Source: Phycisphaerales bacterium
Lineage (GTDB): Bacteria; Planctomycetota; Phycisphaerae; Phycisphaerales; UBA1924
Reading direction: 5' to 3'
DNA length: 64,000 nucleotides
Assembly: GCA_017642965.1 (NCBI GenBank)
Contig: JAEPOJ010000003.1
Location: 93,138-157,137, forward strand
Shown: positions 26,818 to 37,450 of the stretch, one piece after another
Layout: each line of letters starts with the position of its first letter
Position numbering within the stretch: the first letter of the stretch is position 1
Notes under the pieces: generated by a model
Database searches by the model: none
What the model was told of the DNA's origin: nothing
The model's input: only the letters and a program-made list of their open reading frames with translations
Program-made: the position numbers and the translations under genes

Positions 26818-28797
26818 ATGGCCGACACACAGAAAGCCGATCTCAAAAACATGAAGGGCGTCTCGGATCGCGACAAGCAGATGATCGCGGACGCAGAAAC
26901 AATGCTCGGTCCGGAGCCCGAGGATATGGGGGCTGTCAAAAATCTTTTCTGGGGCAACTTCCGAGAAGAACTCTACTTTCCGTACCCCGAGATCGCAAAG
27001 ACCTCGCCCGAGGAGACGGCGGAGTGCGACCAGCTCTTGGCCGAGTTGGAGGATTACCTCAAGAGCGAACACCCCGCGGTCGAGATCGATCAGGAGCAGT
27101 ACATCCCTGAGCGCGTCATCCAGAAGCTTTTCAGCATGGGCGTCCTCGGCATGACCATCAGCAAGGAGTACGGCGGCCTGGGCATGGGGATTACCAGCTA
27201 CAACCGCGTGCTTGAGACCATCGGCAAGTACTGCGGCTCCACCGCGGTCATGGTTTCCGCGCACCAGTCGATCGGCTGCAAGGCGGTCATGCTCTTCGGC
27301 ACCGAGGAGCAGAAGCAGCGCTGGCTCCCCAAACTCGCCAAGGAATGGCTCAGCGCGTTCTGCCTCTCCGAGCCCAACGTCGGCTGCGACGCCGGTGGGC
27401 AGGAAACCCGATGCGAGCTCAGCGAAGACGGGACCCACTACATTATCAACGGCGAGAAGAAATGGGCGACGTCAGGCGCCATCTCCGGGCTCTTCACCGT
27501 CATGGCGAAGCAGAAGATCGACGGCAAGGACAAGGTCACCGCGCTCGTCTGCCACCCGGACATGGACGGGATCGATATCTTCTCCAAGAACCGCAGCAAG
27601 ATGTGCATCCGCGGCACGTGGCAGGCTCGCATCAAGTTCACAAACGTCAAGGTGCCCAAGGAGAATCTGCTCCACAAGGAAGGGCGCGGGCTCAACGTGG
27701 CACTGACCTGTCTGAACTACGGGCGATGCACGCTTTCCGCGGGCATGCTCGGTGGCGCCAAGCGGGCCATGGATCAGGGGATCAAGTGGTCGCAGACGCG
27801 ATACCAGTTCGGACGTCCGCTGGCCGACTTCGAGCTCGTCAAGCAGAAGATCGCGCACATGGCGGCACTGACCTACGCGATGGACTCCGTGCTGTACATG
27901 ACCACGGGCATGCTCGATCGACACGATGACGACATCATGCTCGAGACCGCCATCTGCAAGGTGTTCTGCTCCGAGATGGGCTGGCGTGCGGTCAACGACG
28001 CGGTCCAGATCATGGGCGGCGAGGGGACCATGACCGAGAACGAGATCGAGCGGATCTTCCGCGACTCGAGGATCAATACCATCGTCGAGGGTGCCAACGA
28101 GGTCATGCAGTCCTTCATCTTTGCCTACGGCGGCAAGCAGCTCGCCGAGAAGATGCTCGGGATTAAGGAGATGGCGGACAACAAGAAGTTCACCCCCACC
28201 ATGATCCGCGCGGCCGTGCCGCTGGGCATGGAGGTGTTCCTCGGCATGCGCCGCAAGTCGCCGACGATCTCGAAGGTCGACCCGTCGCTGCGCCGCTACG
28301 CGGATCGGATGACCAAGCTCGTCTCCGAGTTCACCTACCAGTTCAAGGTGATCAGCAAGAAGAAGGACTCCGCGATCGTCACGGCCCAGGCAACCCAGGC
28401 CCGCCTCGCGGACGCGGCGATGTACCTCCACGCCTGGGCGTGCACGCTCTCGCGTCTGGACGCGGATATGCGGAACGGCGAGTCCGGCACCGAGTTCGAG
28501 CGGAACAAGGCCGCGGCGATCCACTTCTTCGACCTCGCCGAGCTCGCGATCCATAACAGCTTCCGTGCGCTGCACGAGAACGCGGACGACACGATGCTCA
28601 AGGCCGCGGATCTCGCCCTCGCCCACTCCGATACGCTGCCGAACTCGAACTTCTCGATCCCGGAGAAGTCGCCGAATGCACAGGGGACCGGACGCGAACT
28701 GCCGCAGGATCACATCAAGCAGTTCCCCGGGACCGGCCGAGAGCAGCACGGCGCGACGGGTCGCGAGCACATGCAGGAAACGATCGAACAGCTCTAA
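26818..28797 (+). CDS. Acyl-CoA dehydrogenase with long C-terminal extension (VLCAD/ACAD9-like layout)
   Basis: The 659-residue flavoprotein performs alpha,beta-desaturation of acyl-CoA. Marks are FCLSEPNVGCDAGG, NGEKKWATSG, the FAD-binding YQFGRPLADFELVKQKIA, QIMGGEGTMTENEIERIFRD and the catalytic base Glu424 in IVEGANEVM. About 230 residues follow the catalytic region, as in VLCAD/ACAD9 rather than the ~390-residue isovaleryl-CoA dehydrogenases. Its substrate could be isovaleryl-CoA from the operon or long-chain acyl-CoA. The last 40 residues hold short repeats of GTGRE type. GAGGAG precedes the ATG. A terminator follows. Confidence 0.92.
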   Translation: MADTQKADLKNMKGVSDRDKQMIADAETMLGPEPEDMGAVKNLFWGNFREELYFPYPEIAKTSPEETAECDQLLAELEDYLKSEHPAVEIDQEQYIPERVIQKLFSMGVLGMTISKEYGGLGMGITSYNRVLETIGKYCGSTAVMVSAHQSIGCKAVMLFGTEEQKQRWLPKLAKEWLSAFCLSEPNVGCDAGGQETRCELSEDGTHYIINGEKKWATSGAISGLFTVMAKQKIDGKDKVTALVCHPDMDGIDIFSKNRSKMCIRGTWQARIKFTNVKVPKENLLHKEGRGLNVALTCLNYGRCTLSAGMLGGAKRAMDQGIKWSQTRYQFGRPLADFELVKQKIAHMAALTYAMDSVLYMTTGMLDRHDDDIMLETAICKVFCSEMGWRAVNDAVQIMGGEGTMTENEIERIFRDSRINTIVEGANEVMQSFIFAYGGKQLAEKMLGIKEMADNKKFTPTMIRAAVPLGMEVFLGMRRKSPTISKVDPSLRRYADRMTKLVSEFTYQFKVISKKKDSAIVTAQATQARLADAAMYLHAWACTLSRLDADMRNGESGTEFERNKAAAIHFFDLAELAIHNSFRALHENADDTMLKAADLALAHSDTLPNSNFSIPEKSPNAQGTGRELPQDHIKQFPGTGREQHGATGREHMQETIEQL

Positions 28798-28821
28798 ACA
28801 CCTGCAGGACTGATACTCAGC

Positions 28822-28856
28822 AGTGAGCCCAGCCGTGAGAGTTGGGCTCACTTTTT
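28822..28856 (+). terminator. Intrinsic terminator of the leucine/acyl-CoA operon
   Basis: AGTGAGCCCA (28822-28831) pairs with TGGGCTCACT (28843-28852) around an 11-base loop, and the T-run continues to 28856. Confidence 0.88.
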
Positions 28857-28872
28857 GTATGGCCGCCCACAC

Positions 28873-29796
28873 TCAAGCGCGGCGACATCGAAGGACGAGT
28901 ATCACAGCGAAGAGAAGGATGAGCGAGCCACCTGCCAGGATCAGGATCGGTACGGTGGTGCGTTGGAGGGAACTGCCATACCGCTGCATCGATTGCTGCC
29001 CATCTATAGGCAATGCGGATGAAGTTGGTTTATTGTCTTGTTGCGCAGCCAGTTGGATATCAAAGCGTGGCGGGATCGCTGGCCGCTGTGGGGCTTGGGC
29101 AACTTTCATTGATCGGGCAGTTACGACACGGATCTCCATGACGATATCGTCCGCACCGAAGCCGCTCCTGCTGTGCATTCTGGTTGGGATTGGCTGCCCG
29201 TCATCCAGCTCTTGCCACCCATCGTACCGAACCTCGACTTGATATCTCCCATCGCGTTTTATCGACCTGAACGCCGTGATCCTGCGACCGAGCACATCGA
29301 ACTCGTGCTGTTCTGTCTGCCCCTGTGTCGTAAGCGTGAACCCGACTGTGACTGTCGAGTCATCGTGACGCTCGATGACATGAAGCCCGAGATCGTCCCG
29401 TCGCTGGGCAATCAACCGCTGAATACGCAACGGGCTTATATCTCGCTCACCCGCGTCGGTGAGTGTCTCGCGGAATCGTGAGCTGACACTGACGCCGGAT
29501 TGCTCGTGATAGATCGCTATCGATTCCACATCGTCGGCGTACCGCTCGTCGTAGAGTGTCCTGCTCCCATCTGATCCGAGACGATAGCTTCGCATGGACA
29601 GCATCTCGGCGCAAAATGCAAACTCAACCCGTTTCCAATCTTCATCCTTGCCATTACCCACGACCGCAACCACGGCTTCGCCTTCGTAGCAATCAGCAAG
29701 CTCAAACCACACGTCATCAACCACGTGTGTCTCGTCAGCGACAAGCGGGCTGGCAGCGAAAGTGATGAAGCAGAACAGCAAGATCAGCCTGAGCAT
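28873..29796 (-). CDS. Exported single-pass membrane protein of unknown function
   Basis: No family is recognised. The 307-residue protein has a signal peptide (MLRLILLFCFITFAASPLVA), a beta-rich extracytoplasmic region of about 220 residues, a proline/glutamine-rich stretch and a C-terminal membrane helix (VPILILAGGSLILLFAVIL) with a short basic tail RCRRA. This type I layout leaves the body in the periplasm. The start at 29796 was taken because it begins the signal peptide; the frame extends to 29934 without conserved content. It is convergent with the acyl-CoA dehydrogenase gene. Confidence 0.65.
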   Translation of the reverse strand: MLRLILLFCFITFAASPLVADETHVVDDVWFELADCYEGEAVVAVVGNGKDEDWKRVEFAFCAEMLSMRSYRLGSDGSRTLYDERYADDVESIAIYHEQSGVSVSSRFRETLTDAGERDISPLRIQRLIAQRRDDLGLHVIERHDDSTVTVGFTLTTQGQTEQHEFDVLGRRITAFRSIKRDGRYQVEVRYDGWQELDDGQPIPTRMHSRSGFGADDIVMEIRVVTARSMKVAQAPQRPAIPPRFDIQLAAQQDNKPTSSALPIDGQQSMQRYGSSLQRTTVPILILAGGSLILLFAVILVLRCRRA

Positions 29797-30237
29797 GTCA
29801 CTTGTAACTGCAACTTCTGTATAAGCTGCGATAGGTGGAGTGTTCTTTCGATCTACACCGATCACCCGCTCCTGGAACACACACCTTCTCAAGACGATGC
29901 CATGATGGTCCAGAGTGGGGTATCTCGTGTACACTGGATCTGCTCTAAAGACACCTTTTCATACAGAATACTTTCGCTGGAAAACCGCAGGATCGCATGT
30001 CTTCCAGGGGGAGGTTGCCCCCTCGTATACACCCGCAAAGGGGTGCACAATCTCGATTGCATGCGGGCAAGTGGTTTCCTGATTCTGGTGATTGACCGAA
30101 GCCTTCGGAAGTGATTCTGGATGGCTTCGTTCCTATACTTTCCAACCCCGGTGAGTCGGCATTTCCGCATCGCCCGCCGCCATTTCGCACGACGGATGCG
30201 CGATCGTTGACAGCCACCGAGATGTGTAGGAGACATC
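29797..30237. other. 441-base intergenic region upstream of the pyruvate dehydrogenase operon
   Basis: No convincing coding frame lies here. The region separates two divergent genes and must hold the pdh promoter. It contains a 6-bp hairpin AGGGGG/CCCCCT at 30006-30023 without a T-run. No known riboswitch consensus was recognised. Confidence 0.4.
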
Positions 30238-31368
30238 ATGCCACACCACACCGTGTTTGAGGCCAAAATCGAGCATCTGCAGATCCTCGATGAGAACGGC
30301 AAGCTCGATAAGAAACTCGCGAAAGACACGCTCAGCGACGATCAGGTCGTGCACCTCTACGAGCAGATGCGCATCTGCCGCGAACTCGACGAGATCGCCT
30401 TCAAGCTCCAGCGCTCCGGGCGTATGGGCACCTACCCCCAGAACAAGGGACAGGAGGCCAACGCCGTCGGCTCAGCGCTCGCCATGGTCAAGGGCAACGA
30501 CTGGATCGTGCCTTCCTACCGCGAGAACGCTGCGCTGTTCATGCACGGCCTGCCCATGCACTACGTCATCCAGTACTGGATGGGTGATGAGCGCGGTTCG
30601 CAGTTCCCCGAGGAGCTGAACATGACGCCGCTGAGCGTGCCCATCGGGACACACATGCTCCACGCGACCGGCATCGCCTGGGCGATGAAGAACCGCAAGG
30701 AAGCTGACCGGGCCGTCATTACCTACTTCGGTGACGGCGCGACCTCAGAGGGTGACTTCCACAACGCGATGAACTTCGCGTCCGTGATGCAGGTCCCCAC
30801 GATCTTCTATTGCCAGAACAACTCGTGGGCGATCTCGGTCCCCCGCGAACAGCAGATGAACTCGCGCACGGTCGCTCAGAAGGCGCTGGCGTACGACATG
30901 CCGACTATCCAGGTGGACGGCAACGACATCTTCGCGGTGTACAAGGCTACGATGGACGCCCGCAAGCGGGCCATCGAGGGTGGCGGCCCGTCGTTCATCG
31001 AGGGCGTGACCTATCGCCTGGGTGACCACACCACCGCCGACGACGCGCGTCGTTACCGCGACCAGGCCGAAGTCGATGCCTGGCTCGACAAGGACCCGCT
31101 GATCCGCACCCGCAAGTACATGGAAGATCAGGGATTCTGGGACGACAAGAAGCAGTCTGAGCTCGAGACCCGGGCGCAGCGCATCGTCAAGGAAGTCGTC
31201 GACGCCGCGATCAGCGTGACCGCGCCAGATAAGGCGGACTTCTTCAACGACATGTACGCGGAGTTGCCTGAGGACCTCAAGCTCCAACGCGACACCATGC
31301 GGACCAGTTCGATCGGGCGCAACCCGTCGCAGGTCGGACTCAAGGCGCAGCCAACGGAGGCCCGCTGA
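30238..31368 (+). CDS. pdhA: Pyruvate dehydrogenase E1 component, alpha subunit
   Basis: The alpha subunit of the heterotetrameric E1 binds thiamine diphosphate and decarboxylates pyruvate. The 376-residue protein has the ThDP/Mg motif starting GDGATSEGDFHNA at residue 165 and ending in QNN, plus GYR/SYRENAALFMHG and DHTTADDARRYRD, the phosphorylation-loop equivalent. It aligns by eye with Bacillus PdhA rather than with branched-chain enzymes, although the latter cannot be fully excluded given the nearby leucine genes. It is the first gene of the operon and is followed after one base by a small extra gene. Confidence 0.9.
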   Translation: MPHHTVFEAKIEHLQILDENGKLDKKLAKDTLSDDQVVHLYEQMRICRELDEIAFKLQRSGRMGTYPQNKGQEANAVGSALAMVKGNDWIVPSYRENAALFMHGLPMHYVIQYWMGDERGSQFPEELNMTPLSVPIGTHMLHATGIAWAMKNRKEADRAVITYFGDGATSEGDFHNAMNFASVMQVPTIFYCQNNSWAISVPREQQMNSRTVAQKALAYDMPTIQVDGNDIFAVYKATMDARKRAIEGGGPSFIEGVTYRLGDHTTADDARRYRDQAEVDAWLDKDPLIRTRKYMEDQGFWDDKKQSELETRAQRIVKEVVDAAISVTAPDKADFFNDMYAELPEDLKLQRDTMRTSSIGRNPSQVGLKAQPTEAR

Positions 31369-31369
31369 A

Positions 31370-31630
31370 ATGCTGGTGGGGTTGCCGGACACGAAGGGGC
31401 GGATGCACTACATCAACGCGGTGTATGTGAAATCCGTTCAGCCCAAAGGCAACGACAGCGCCGTTGAGATCAGCGGCCGCTCGACCAAGCTGCGTGTCCG
31501 CATGCCCGCTGAAGACATCGTCGAACTCCTCAACGCCGCGATGCCCTCGAACATCGAAGCGATGCTCGCGGTTGAGGATCAGATCCAAGCAGACCAAGCC
31601 GCTGCGGCAGCTGCCGCGGCCGCCGGATAA
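31370..31630 (+). CDS. Small FlbD-like protein between pdhA and pdhB
   Basis: An 86-residue protein starts one base after the pdhA stop, behind GGAGG at a good distance, and ends 16 bases before pdhB. Its first 55 residues (VGLPDTKGRMHYINAVYVKSV as the opening, then a basic strand and PAEDIVELLNAA) recall the FlbD/DUF small beta fold whose hallmark is G-x-x-[YF]-[IV]-N, known from flagellar operons. The C-terminus is a helix running into nine alanines. No pdh accessory protein of this kind is known to me. It may be an assembly or regulatory factor, or a neutral insertion. Tight coupling argues it is translated. Confidence 0.72.
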   Translation: MLVGLPDTKGRMHYINAVYVKSVQPKGNDSAVEISGRSTKLRVRMPAEDIVELLNAAMPSNIEAMLAVEDQIQADQAAAAAAAAAG

Positions 31631-31646
31631 GAAACCGGAGTCAGAT

Positions 31647-32621
31647 ATGGCACAACAAACCCTCGTCGGTGCGATCAACCAGGCACTCGACCAGATGCTC
31701 GAAAGCGACCCCGATGTCATCCTCCTCGGCGAGGATGTCGGGCTCAACGGCGGCGTGTTCCGCGTCACCGATGGCCTTCAGGCAAAGCACGGCAAGGACC
31801 GCGTCGTCGACACCCCCCTCGACGAGTCGGGCATCATGGGCACCTCGATCGGTCTCGCGATCGCCGGTATGAAGGCCGTCCCCGAGATCCAGTTCGACGG
31901 GTTCCTCGGACCGGCCTACGACCAGCTCGTGAACCACGCCGCCCGCATGCGGACCCGCACCCGCGGCGCTGTCACCGTGCCGATGACCGTCCGCGTCCCC
32001 GTCGGTGGGGGCATCCACGCACCCGAGCTGCACTCCGACTCACCCGAAGCGATCTACTCCCACTCCCCAGGCGTCAAGGTCGTCATGCCCGTGACCCCCT
32101 ACGACGCGAAGGGACTCCTGATCTCCGCGATCAAGGACCCTGACCCCGTCATGTTCTTCGAGCCCAAGCGCGTCTACCGCTCGTTCAAGGAAGAGGTCCC
32201 CGAGGAGATGTACGAGATCCCTATCGGAGAGGCCAAGGTCGTCAACGAGGGCGACGACCTCACCGTCGTTACCTGGGGCGCCCCGGTCTTCCAGTGTCTG
32301 CAGGCGATGGATAACCTCCCCGAGGATGTCTCGATCGAGCTCATCGATCTGCGCTCGATCTACCCGTTTGACATGGACACCATCGCCCAGTCCGTCCAGA
32401 AGACCGGACGCTGCGTGATTGTCCACGAGGCGCCGCTCACCTGCGGCATGGGCGCGGAGATCGCGGCACGGATCATGGAGGAGTGCTTCCTCTACCTGCA
32501 GGCACCCGTCCAGCGCGTGGCGGGCTTCGACACCATTATGCCGTACTACAAGCTCGAGCTTGAGTACCTCCCCGAAGCACCCCGGATCCAGAAGGGGATC
32601 GAGGAGTGCCTCGCGTACTAA
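31647..32621 (+). CDS. pdhB: Pyruvate dehydrogenase E1 component, beta subunit
   Basis: The 324-residue beta subunit pairs with PdhA to complete the E1 active site. Typical phrases are LLGEDVGLNGGVFRVTDGL, DTPLDESGIMG, EIQFDGF and SAIKDPDPVMFFEPK, with the C-terminal transketolase domain containing HEAPLTCGMGAEIAA. Length is standard. An ATG at 31647 lies behind ACCGGAGTC. Codons upstream in this frame overlap the small gene and are not conserved. A 75-base gap leads to the E2 gene. Confidence 0.95.
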   Translation: MAQQTLVGAINQALDQMLESDPDVILLGEDVGLNGGVFRVTDGLQAKHGKDRVVDTPLDESGIMGTSIGLAIAGMKAVPEIQFDGFLGPAYDQLVNHAARMRTRTRGAVTVPMTVRVPVGGGIHAPELHSDSPEAIYSHSPGVKVVMPVTPYDAKGLLISAIKDPDPVMFFEPKRVYRSFKEEVPEEMYEIPIGEAKVVNEGDDLTVVTWGAPVFQCLQAMDNLPEDVSIELIDLRSIYPFDMDTIAQSVQKTGRCVIVHEAPLTCGMGAEIAARIMEECFLYLQAPVQRVAGFDTIMPYYKLELEYLPEAPRIQKGIEECLAY

Positions 32622-32696
32622 GGACTCGTTGATCGGGATTGATTCACACGAACACCAGACCAACTGGGTCTGATCAGATACGAAGATTGGGAACAC

Positions 32697-34325
32697 ATGG
32701 CCGGCAAAGTCTCATCCGATCCGAACAAGTTCATCCTCCCCGACCTTGGCGAGGGGCTCGAAGAAGCAGAGCTCATCAAGTGGGTTGTCTCCGAAGGCGA
32801 CACCGTTGAGGAGCACCAGATCCTCGCCGAGATGGAAACCGACAAAGCGCTCGTCGAGGTCCCCTCACCCCGCGCTGGGACGATCAAAACCCTCCATGGC
32901 AGTGATGGAGACATCATCAAAGTCGGAGCCGTGTTTGTCACATACGAGGGCGGCGACGACACCCCTGCACGTTCGGAGCAGGACCCCGAGCTGACAACCG
33001 AGGCAAAGGAAGAAGAACCCAAGGACGCGGGCACCGTGGTCGGGGCTGTATCCGACACACTCGCCGGGATGGGCTCGGGTGACGGCAAGGCACTGGCCGC
33101 GCCTGCGGTTCGCCGCCTGGCGCGTGACCTTGGGATCGATATCGACACGGTGCAAGGCACAGGCATCGGCGGCCGGGTCACGGCCAAGGATGTTCGCAAC
33201 GCTTCGGAGAACGGCGGATCGACCAAACCAGCATCGGCACCGGCTCCAGCGGCACCGAGCACACCGTCTCAGAGTTCGCAGCCGGCCCCATCACGCACTG
33301 CTGAGGTGCGCAAGCCGCTGAATCTCCCTTCGACGAACGTGGGCCAGTCCTACGCACCGCAGCAGCCGCAGGCACCGCAGCCGAGCTATCAGCCCCCCTA
33401 CCCGCAGCAGCAGCCGGGTTATGGCTACGCACCGCAGCCGATGTACCCCTATCCGCCACAACCCTACCCCGCGTACCCGCCCTACGGCTACGCGCCCCCA
33501 CCCCCACCGCCCGGCTACGGGTATCCCCATCAGGCCCCGATGCCACAACAGGGGCTGCCAACCGCACCTGGATACCAGGGCCCTGGCGCTTCCCGCCCGA
33601 TCCCCGATCCGGCCCAGCAGGGACAGGTGCAGCCAGGGCAGAGCGAGGCCCACATCCCGTTCAAGGGCATCCGTCGCACCATCGCGAACCGGCTGCGTGA
33701 ATCGGTGAACACGGCCGTACATTTCACTGTTGTCGACGAAGCCGACGTCACATCCCTGGATGCGCTCCGCAAGGAAGTCAGCGCCCAGACCGGTGTAAAG
33801 CTCAGCTTCCTCCCGTTCGTGTGTGCCGCGGTCGCCAAGTCGCTCGCGGGACGTTTCGGCGCGATGAACGCGATTGTCGACGAGCAGCGTGAAGAGATCG
33901 TTCAGTACGGCGCGGTCCATCTCGGGATCGCTACCGATACTGAGAACGGGCTCATGGTCCCGGTCATCCGAGATGCGGACCGCATGAACGTGGTTGAGCT
34001 TGGACAGTCGATAGTCAATGTCGCAACCGCGGCCCGCGATCGCTCGATTCCGCGTGACCAGTTGATGGGTTCAACCTTCACCATCAGCAACGTCGGTTCC
34101 CACGCGGGCAGATTCGCCACGCCTGTCATCAATGCACCAGAGGTTGCGATCCTCGCGGTCGGCAAGGCCTATGACGGAGTCGTGGTCCGCGACGGGCAGG
34201 CGATGGTCGGCAAGGTAATGCCGCTGAGTCTCGCCTGCGATCATCGCGTCGTCGATGGCGCAACCGCCGCGTTGGCACTGGCAGAGATTGTTGAATCGCT
34301 CCAGAACCCGGAGTCTTTGCTCTGA
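32697..34325 (+). CDS. pdhC: Dihydrolipoamide acetyltransferase (E2) with Pro/Gln/Tyr/Gly-rich linker
   Basis: The 542-residue E2 forms the core of the pyruvate dehydrogenase complex. A lipoyl domain (1-85, lipoyl Lys50 in METDKALVE), a peripheral-subunit-binding domain (133-170, APAVRRLARDLGID) and the catalytic domain (about 318-542, His516 and Asp520 in DHRVVDG) are clear. Between the last two, residues 217-312 are nearly all Pro, Gln, Tyr, Gly and Ala, with 14 tyrosines between 219 and 293, unlike the usual Ala-Pro linkers. E3 (lipoamide dehydrogenase) is not in the operon. The final stop is followed by a GC-rich hairpin. Confidence 0.94.
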   Translation: MAGKVSSDPNKFILPDLGEGLEEAELIKWVVSEGDTVEEHQILAEMETDKALVEVPSPRAGTIKTLHGSDGDIIKVGAVFVTYEGGDDTPARSEQDPELTTEAKEEEPKDAGTVVGAVSDTLAGMGSGDGKALAAPAVRRLARDLGIDIDTVQGTGIGGRVTAKDVRNASENGGSTKPASAPAPAAPSTPSQSSQPAPSRTAEVRKPLNLPSTNVGQSYAPQQPQAPQPSYQPPYPQQQPGYGYAPQPMYPYPPQPYPAYPPYGYAPPPPPPGYGYPHQAPMPQQGLPTAPGYQGPGASRPIPDPAQQGQVQPGQSEAHIPFKGIRRTIANRLRESVNTAVHFTVVDEADVTSLDALRKEVSAQTGVKLSFLPFVCAAVAKSLAGRFGAMNAIVDEQREEIVQYGAVHLGIATDTENGLMVPVIRDADRMNVVELGQSIVNVATAARDRSIPRDQLMGSTFTISNVGSHAGRFATPVINAPEVAILAVGKAYDGVVVRDGQAMVGKVMPLSLACDHRVVDGATAALALAEIVESLQNPESLL

Positions 34326-34374
34326 CATGCCGTAACGGCCGACTCTGATATCTCAACCCATGCACAACCCAATT

Positions 34375-34400
34375 CCCGCCGCATCTGCGGCGGGTATTTA
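34375..34400 (+). terminator. Probable terminator of the pdh operon
   Basis: CCCGCCGC pairs with GCGGCGGG around a four-base loop (34375-34394), followed by TATTTATTA. The T-tract is interrupted, so efficiency is uncertain. Confidence 0.65.
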
Positions 34401-34522
34401 TTATCTATATTCTTTATTGCTCAAAACCATATATGGCGGTACATTGCCAATGATGGTTGGCCTTGATGTGTGCAAGGCCGAGTATTGTGCACCATGTATG
34501 ATCAGTATCAGGAGGAATGATG

Positions 34523-35350
34523 ATGAAACTCGCGTATTGTCTTGGCGCATCGATCGTTACGGCTGCTTCTGCGGCACCGCTTGCCTATCAGGTCCCGGGA
34601 GCCGAGGACCGAGAGGTGATCTTCAGCGATATAGACCAATCGCTTCCCTCGATTCACATGTTCTTAGATCAGGCCTCCTATGGGGGCGGCTCTGGACAGG
34701 TGGGCTTCCGCCCGGTGGTTGTTGAAAACGGCGCATTCTGCTTTGTTCCCCCGCCTGGCATGGTCGATGTCGAGGTTGCAAACGTGAACCCCGGATTCAA
34801 CCAGGGCTACTCAACCCCGATCGGCATGCCGATTGATGGTTCCACAGGAAACTGGCTCTACACCGAGCCGCTCTGTGATGTCGTCAGCGCTTTGGACGAG
34901 TTGTACTCCACCCAGAACGACGGCTGCTACACCTGTGACCAGGAGTCGTCCAACTACGATGACGGCTCGCTGCGGTTCATCCCGATCCGCTGGCGCGATG
35001 CCGGCACGACGCCGTGGCATTATGGCTGGATCGCGTTCACTCAGAGTCGCATTCTCAACCCCGACCCGAACTGCGAGAACATCTGCTTCCCAGAAGACCT
35101 ATACGTCGAAGTGTTTGATATCGTCGCGTTCGGGCTTGAGTCTGACAGCGACACAGGCATCATCGCTGGCGGCGGGATCTGCGAAGCCGACCTCAACTTC
35201 GATGCCCAGCGTGATTTCTTTGATGTGAGCGAGTTCCTGAGCCGGTACTCGAACGGCGACCTCAGCGTCGACTTCGACGGCAACGGAACGCTGGACTTCT
35301 TCGATGTCTCCGCGTTCCTTGGCGCGTTCACCGCTGAGTGTCTGCCATAA
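34523..35350 (+). CDS. Secreted protein with degenerate GC-type dockerin tag
   Basis: The main domain is not recognised. The 275-residue product has a short signal peptide ending AASAAP, a Gly-, Asp- and aromatic-rich region of about 195 residues with a Cys pair in CYTCDQ and another in CENIC, and a C-terminal tag from CEADL. The first calcium loop of that tag is altered (DLNFDAQRDFFD lacks the usual Gly), the second is normal (DFDGNGTLDFFD), and the end is ECLP rather than GCP. Three ATG codons follow in a row; 34523 is seven bases after GGAGG and is preferred over 34517. It stands alone. Confidence 0.75.
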   Translation: MKLAYCLGASIVTAASAAPLAYQVPGAEDREVIFSDIDQSLPSIHMFLDQASYGGGSGQVGFRPVVVENGAFCFVPPPGMVDVEVANVNPGFNQGYSTPIGMPIDGSTGNWLYTEPLCDVVSALDELYSTQNDGCYTCDQESSNYDDGSLRFIPIRWRDAGTTPWHYGWIAFTQSRILNPDPNCENICFPEDLYVEVFDIVAFGLESDSDTGIIAGGGICEADLNFDAQRDFFDVSEFLSRYSNGDLSVDFDGNGTLDFFDVSAFLGAFTAECLP

Positions 35351-35375
35351 AGCCTACGGCATCACTCGCCTTCAT

Positions 35376-36788
<1,413 letters not shown>

Positions 36789-37013
36789 GTGGTTTTCGTT
36801 CTTAGTTGCCGGTGCCTTTGTGGAGATTCCGGTGGGGTCTCGGGCTATCAGGTTGCCCTTGGAGATTCCGGAATGTCAGGCGTGCGCGTTTCGCGTCAGA
36901 GGCAAGCAACCGGAGCGGGTTTGTGGCGCCGTGGTCCTGATCCAGCAGGGCGCGGTGAGAACAATACGCACCACCCCCTCAGATATCGCTCAGAATCTGA
37001 GATTGTTGCAGAA

Positions 37014-37298
37014 TCAGCTTGAACCCGAAAGCATCATCTCGATGAGGACCGCGATCACGAACCAGATGAGGATAGCACTCACGCCCACCGCAGGATTCAA
37101 GATCCAGATCGACCACCTGGGCAGATTTGAGCGATAGAGCCCGAGATTCACGGCACCCGCGGCACCGCCCAGCAGTCCGCCGACCAGACCACCAAAGGAG
37201 ACGAGGATGATCGGCCAGAAGCATGCGACCGCAACCAGAGCCGGCAGCTTCTCGTTGGCTTGCTTTTCATGCTGAGCGTCTACCCGATCCGTATCCAT
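37014..37298 (-). CDS. Small two-helix membrane protein
   Basis: The 94-residue product has a charged N-terminus and two hydrophobic segments: ALVAVACFWPIILVSFGGLV with a glycine-rich continuation, and WILNPAVGVSAILIWFVIAV. No family is certain. The layout recalls small AtpI/AtpZ-like or DUF membrane proteins, but no ATP synthase genes are adjacent. The ATG is preceded closely by GGAG. It is upstream of the helicase gene on the same strand with a gap of 225 bases, so co-transcription is possible but not shown. Confidence 0.6.
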   Translation of the reverse strand: MDTDRVDAQHEKQANEKLPALVAVACFWPIILVSFGGLVGGLLGGAAGAVNLGLYRSNLPRWSIWILNPAVGVSAILIWFVIAVLIEMMLSGSS

Positions 37299-37450
37299 GC
37301 TCCAGGCCCCTATTTACATACTCTGGGCACAGAGCGTACCAGAACTCGCCTGATGTACGTGAATCCGGGCCCACAATTGACCCAACACCATGCGGGGGCT
37401 ATCGTTGGGGCCCTCCGGATGGAAACCGGGGGTTATTGAAGGAAACTGCC

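Noticed and set aside
27472..28872. A 466-codon frame antisense to the acyl-CoA dehydrogenase gene
   Set aside because: The dehydrogenase has every family motif on the other strand; the antisense frame is Arg/Leu/Asp-rich without motif.
30006..30023. Hairpin AGGGGG/CCCCCT as a terminator
   Set aside because: No T-run follows on either strand and it lies within the presumed pdh promoter region.
31647..34325. Branched-chain 2-oxoacid dehydrogenase instead of pyruvate dehydrogenase
   Set aside because: The alpha and beta subunits look closer to Bacillus PdhA/PdhB by eye; the leucine operon nearby keeps the alternative open but less likely.
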